Of a DNA stretch of 64,000 nt, positions 61,071-64,000 are shown piece by piece. The stretch is taken from assembly GCF_021129215.1 (NCBI RefSeq), contig NZ_JAJOLP010000002.1, positions 1-64,000 of the forward strand, read 5' to 3'. This DNA comes from Agromyces sp. S2-1-8 (GTDB taxonomy: Bacteria > Actinomycetota > Actinomycetes > Actinomycetales > Microbacteriaceae). The translations under genes were made by a program, and so were the position numbers. The stretch's first letter is position 1; each line of letters begins with the position of its first letter. The notes beneath the pieces were generated by a model that did no database searches, had not been told where the DNA came from, and worked only from the letters and a program-made list of their open reading frames with translations.

Positions 61071-61257
61071 CGTTTGTTCGCCATTCCGGCCGATCATCGT
61101 AGCTCGCTCCGCCGGCTACGCGCCGGGCTTTCGCGGCATATCCTCACTCGCTGCGCTCGCTCCGGTATTCCACGACCCAGCACTCCGCCGGCTCCCGCTC
61201 GCAATCGATTCTCTTGCCGGAACGGCAAACAAAACGGTTGAGAGAAGGAGAGAGCTC
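61071..61257 (+). promoter_or_regulatory. Structured leader 2, homologue of leader 1
   Basis: Outer arms 61071-61090 and 61216-61236 (ending GCAAACAAAACG). The three conserved blocks start at 61084, 61123 and 61161; the first and last intervals (39 and 55 bp to the next element) are identical to leader 1. Ends at GAGAAGGAGAG before ATG 61258. Confidence 0.75.
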
Positions 61258-61677
61258 ATGACCACCACTTCCGCAGACTTCTGGGCCGACGCTCGGGTCA
61301 TTCATGCCTACACGCGGGCGCAGGCGCTCGTCGACGGCGTGCTCGTCGACGCGACCGACACCGCCCGTCAGGCCGGGTACACCGTGCCAGTCGCCCTCAC
61401 GCGCGGCGCATGGGCGGCCGCCGTCGAGTGGAGCCGCGACGACGGCCTGCAGGACGAGGCCGGGCGACTCTGGGACGTGCTCTGGATGGGCCTGCACGCC
61501 GCGAAGCGCTCAGGCCGAGGCCAGAACCGCGTCGAGTACACCGTGCACGTCGTGCCCAACGACGACGACGGAGCATCCGGCTACAGCCGGGCATCCGTCG
61601 TCACCCTCGCCCTGCACATCGGCCCCGGCGACAACGCCGAGCCCGTCATGACGATCATGCTCCCCAACGAGGACTGA
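61258..61677 (+). CDS. DUF6573-type protein
   Basis: 139 residues. ARVIHAYTRAQALVDGVLVD, GYTVPVALTRGAWAA, QDEAGRLWDVLWMGLHAAKR and a final GPGDNAEPVMTIMLPNED correspond to the plasmid family I recall as DUF6573. Soluble; function unknown. Expressed behind leader 2, followed by a small gene with its own ribosome binding site. Confidence 0.75.
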   Translation: MTTTSADFWADARVIHAYTRAQALVDGVLVDATDTARQAGYTVPVALTRGAWAAAVEWSRDDGLQDEAGRLWDVLWMGLHAAKRSGRGQNRVEYTVHVVPNDDDGASGYSRASVVTLALHIGPGDNAEPVMTIMLPNED

Positions 61678-61709
61678 CCGCCGAACCCACTTCATCGAAG
61701 GAGCCGACC

Positions 61710-62042
61710 ATGCCCGTCAAGACCATCGACGTCACGCCCAGCCCCGCGCAGTACGTCACCCTGATCCGCCACCTGTTCACCAACGTCTACCCCGTCGAGC
61801 ACCAGCAGCTCACGCGCTACCAGCTCATCACCGCCTGGCACGCCGTCGAGCGCGACGCCCGCGCCCCGCACGCCGACGTGGCGACCCTCCCCCGGCCGCT
61901 GCTCGTCGAGCTCGCGAAGCTCCGCGTCGCCCAGGCCGCTGTCATCCCCGACTACCCCATCACCGAGGCGACCACCTACTCCGAGCTCAACACCATCGAC
62001 CCGATGCCCGAGCTCGAGGCGATCGCGAAGGCCAGCCTCTAA
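61710..62042 (+). CDS. Small hypothetical plasmid protein
   Basis: 110 residues, helical (YVTLIRHLFTNVYPVEHQQL, TRYQLITAWHAVERDARAPH). ATG 61710 behind GAAGGAG, 32 bp after the DUF6573 stop. No family recognised. Confidence 0.7.
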   Translation: MPVKTIDVTPSPAQYVTLIRHLFTNVYPVEHQQLTRYQLITAWHAVERDARAPHADVATLPRPLLVELAKLRVAQAAVIPDYPITEATTYSELNTIDPMPELEAIAKASL

Positions 62043-62054
62043 GCCGAGCCGCCC

Positions 62055-62079
62055 GTGAGGGGGCCGCCGGCCCCCTCAC
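62055..62079 (+). terminator. Hairpin terminator before the centromere array
   Basis: GTGAGGGGGCC and its exact complement, 3-nt loop. It insulates the partition locus from upstream transcription. Confidence 0.85.
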
Positions 62080-62094
62080 ACTCCCCCGACAAAT

Positions 62095-62292
62095 ACTTGC
62101 ATTAAAATTAACGCAAGTAATGTTTGCAATACTGACAACGTGTGTAATACTGATAATGCAGATAATGCAAGTAACGCCTGCAACGCTGGCAACACTTAAA
62201 ACACTTGCAACGCTGGCAACGCTCGCAACGCAATCAAAACACGCAACGCAAGTAACGCACCGAACACTGACAACGCTGGTATCACTTGCAAT
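62095..62292. repeat. Array of 22 tandem 9-bp repeats, candidate partition centromere
   Basis: 198 bp divide exactly into 22 nonamers without a gap. Typical units: GCTGGCAAC, ACTTGCAAC, GCAAGTAAC, ACTGACAAC, GTTTGCAAT; loose consensus RCNNRYAAY. The AT-rich array contrasts with its surroundings. It ends at the AAGGAG of parA, so it also contains the parA promoter. Fits a type Ib parS/parC site bound by a ribbon-helix-helix ParB. Confidence 0.85.
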
Positions 62293-62304
62293 AAGGAGAG
62301 CCGA

Positions 62305-63231
62305 ATGACCACAATCAACCGCGCAACGCTCGATCGCTGCATCGCCGTCATCAACGGCAAGGGGGGAGTCCTCAAGACGACCCTGGTCGCGAACCTCGGC
62401 GGCATGCTGGCCGCCAGCGGCTACCGCGTGCTCATCGTCGACCTCGACCCGCAGGGCAATCTCGCCGAAGACCTCGGATACACCGAGGACGAGCGCAACG
62501 ACGAGGGCCAGGCCCTCGCCGCCGCGCTCATGTTCGGCACGCAGCCGCAGCTGCTCGAGAACGTGCGAGAGAACCTGGACGTACTCATGGGCGGCCCCGA
62601 GCTCGACAGCGCATCGGCTGGCCTCGCAGCGAAGCAGGCCAAGAACCCCGAGGGCGCCAAGCTCTCGCTCGCGAAGATCCTGGAACGGCTCGCACCCAGC
62701 TACGACCTCGTGCTGCTTGACTGCCCGCCCGGCGACGAGATGCTGCAGACCAACGCCATCGCAGCCGCCCGCTGGGCGCTCGTGCCGGTCAAGAGCGACA
62801 AGTCGAGCCGCAAGGGCCTGACGGCCGTCGCGAAGCGGCTCGACGCCGTGCTCGACGTGAATCCCGACCTCTCGCTGCTCGGGATCGTGCTCGCCGATAT
62901 CGACTCGGGCGCCCACCGCGTCGAGCGCGAGGCCCGACAGCACATCATCGAACTCTTCGGCTCCGACTCCGTGGTGTTCAACACCACCGTCCGCCACTCT
63001 GTCGCGACCGCGACCGCCGCGCGCGAGCGCGGCCTGCTCGTCGCCGAGCTCGACGAGTTCGTGAAGAACGGCCCCAAGTGGTACGAGATCCGCCGCGGCG
63101 AAGCCGAGGCCACCGGCCTCGCGCCCCGCACGGCAACCTCCGTCGCCGACGACCTGCAGTCGATCACCGAGGAAGTCGTGGCCCGGATCATGGCCGGCGA
63201 GGCCGTCACAGAGCAGGAGCAGCTGGCATGA
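62305..63231 (+). CDS. parA: Partition ATPase ParA
   Basis: 308 residues. Deviant Walker A INGKGGVLKTTLVANLGGML (KGGVLKTT at 19-26), A' VDLDPQGNL (46-54), then LLDCPPGDEML. There is no N-terminal DNA-binding extension, as in small type Ib ParA proteins. It segregates the replicon by a moving gradient on the nucleoid with its ParB partner. The stop overlaps parB (ATGA). Confidence 0.93.
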   Translation: MTTINRATLDRCIAVINGKGGVLKTTLVANLGGMLAASGYRVLIVDLDPQGNLAEDLGYTEDERNDEGQALAAALMFGTQPQLLENVRENLDVLMGGPELDSASAGLAAKQAKNPEGAKLSLAKILERLAPSYDLVLLDCPPGDEMLQTNAIAAARWALVPVKSDKSSRKGLTAVAKRLDAVLDVNPDLSLLGIVLADIDSGAHRVEREARQHIIELFGSDSVVFNTTVRHSVATATAARERGLLVAELDEFVKNGPKWYEIRRGEAEATGLAPRTATSVADDLQSITEEVVARIMAGEAVTEQEQLA

Positions 63232-63686
63232 CCGACGCACCCAGGAAGATCGGCGGACTCGCGCCCCGGGCGGCCGGCGGCGACGCCCCGCCCCTCGGCC
63301 GACTGCTCCGCGAGAACCGGGAGGCAGCACCCGCCGCCCCGGCGCCCGCCGAGGTTGCACCTGCTGTCGATGAGACGCCGGCGCCCGTGGCCGCCACAGC
63401 GAAGCCAGCCGCCACGAGGGCGGCCCGCAAGCCGAAGGCGGCACCGAAGCGCAGTGCCACAGCTGACACGGGCAAGGGCACGGTCACGTTCTACATGCCG
63501 AACGACGATCGAGCTCGAGCACGAGCGACGTTCAAGGCGACCGCGCACCTCGAGGGCGACGAGAGCTTTTCCGACTTCCTCACCAAGGCAGTGAATGCCG
63601 AGGTCGAGCGGCGGGAGCTCGAGCACGGCGGCCCGTTCGCGGGCGGCGACACGCCGCTTCCGACCGGCCGCCCGATGCGCAGCTGA
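63228..63686 (+). CDS. parB: Centromere-binding protein ParB, ribbon-helix-helix type
   Basis: 152 residues. A long flexible Pro/Ala start (residues 1-85, suited to stimulate ParA) is followed by TVTFYMPNDDRARARATFKA, SFSDFLTKAVNAEVERRELE, an RHH fold whose first strand enters the major groove. Expected to bind the 9-bp array upstream of parA and to repress the operon. Confidence 0.8.
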   Translation: MTDAPRKIGGLAPRAAGGDAPPLGRLLRENREAAPAAPAPAEVAPAVDETPAPVAATAKPAATRAARKPKAAPKRSATADTGKGTVTFYMPNDDRARARATFKATAHLEGDESFSDFLTKAVNAEVERRELEHGGPFAGGDTPLPTGRPMRS

Positions 63687-64000
63687 AACCGCTGCCCGGC
63701 ACGGAGGCCGGGAGCGGGGGAGGCGCCGTAGGCGCCTCGTCGACGCGGTCTGACGGCCGCGGGGTTCTACCGCCTGACCTTCGTTCCTGACGCGCAATCA
63801 TGGCCGCCCGCGGTCTCCGCGCAAGCCCCCTGTGGGGGTCGGCTCTCCCGAGACTTTCCGCACGCGGTCGCTCACGCTCCCTTATTTCGCGCGGAAACTC
63901 TCTCCTTCGCCACCCTCCGGGTTGACGCTCCGCCGCTTCGGGCGGCACATGCTCCGCCCATCAGGAAGGAAGGCATCAGCTGAGCGAGGTGGAAGAGATG
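63687..64000 (+). promoter_or_regulatory. Third long-range inverted-repeat leader, gene continues outside the window
   Basis: Hairpin CCCGGCACGGAGGCCGGG at about 63694. Then arms at 63774-63790 (CTGACCTTCGTTCCTGA) and 63961-63979 (TCAGGAAGGAAGGCATCAG) pair with a few mismatches. An inner TTTCCGC/GCGGAAA pair lies near 63857-63895. The right arm holds a strong AGGAAGGAAGG that could serve a start at or after 63980. Same architecture as leaders 1 and 2, different sequence. Confidence 0.5.

Noticed and set aside
62095..62292. CRISPR array
   Set aside because: 9-bp units without spacers and no cas genes; consistent with a centromere instead.
61987..63444. 485-codon minus-strand frame over the centromere array and parA
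   Set aside because: Its SVASVASV-like part is only the 9-bp DNA repeat read as three-codon units; parA motifs are on +.

Overview
The window reads as high-GC actinobacterial DNA. The evidence is GC-rich third codon positions, SCO6880/DUF4913-type conjugation genes, LAxTG-like (sortase E style) cell-wall anchors, a DivIVA-type coiled-coil protein and several apparently leaderless starts. A Microbacteriaceae host is my guess, not something the sequence proves. A full type IV secretion operon, a primase-like replication gene, a partition locus and many decayed insertion sequences suggest a large conjugative plasmid or an integrated plasmid-like island. No relaxase is visible in the window.

Layout. 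1-8 kb: a secretion cluster on + (a partial LAITG-anchored protein, an RCC1-repeat protein and a SipW-type signal peptidase), then on - a LAL-type LuxR regulator and a YVTN/Ig-like LAHTG surface protein with a 14-G tract upstream. 8-13 kb: a 1.4 kb-residue Ig-like surface protein and a lipoprotein. 13-19 kb: small membrane proteins and lipoproteins, a broken membrane-protein/SRAP fusion and an IF2_N-domain protein; several modules recur in pieces at 35-38 kb. 19.2-23.5 kb: an IS21-like element that seems to carry a secreted protein and a lipoprotein as cargo, beside IS256-family debris. 24-31 kb: a membrane glycosyltransferase, a DivIVA-like coiled coil and a second LAL regulator, with an 18-G tract upstream. 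31-33.6 kb: a gene-poor stretch rich in hairpins. 33.6-38 kb: a MinD/ParA-like ATPase, a three-gene membrane operon, an IS5-family element and a DUF1761 protein.

38.9-64 kb is the plasmid-like part: a type II restriction-modification pair beside a dif-like site; an eight-gene conjugation operon on - (52118 to 43454: DUF6668, VirB2-like, a VirB8-like candidate, VirB6-like, SCO6880, VirB4-like, VirD4-like and DUF4913); divergent genes for a DNA-binding protein, a lipoprotein, a lysozyme/M23 cell-wall hydrolase and an FHA protein; a primase-like replication gene; a ParB-domain protein, DUF2283/DUF4258 and DUF6573 genes; and a type Ib-like partition locus (centromere array, parA, ribbon-helix-helix parB).

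The two strongest new signals are (1) a 198-bp centromere candidate made of 22 tandem 9-bp units in perfect register immediately before parA, and (2) long-range inverted-repeat leaders of 165-205 bp before genes in the last 6 kb. Two of the leaders are clear sequence homologues and a third shares only the architecture. They fit the idea of single-stranded-DNA promoters in a conjugative leading region, but could also be structured RNA leaders.
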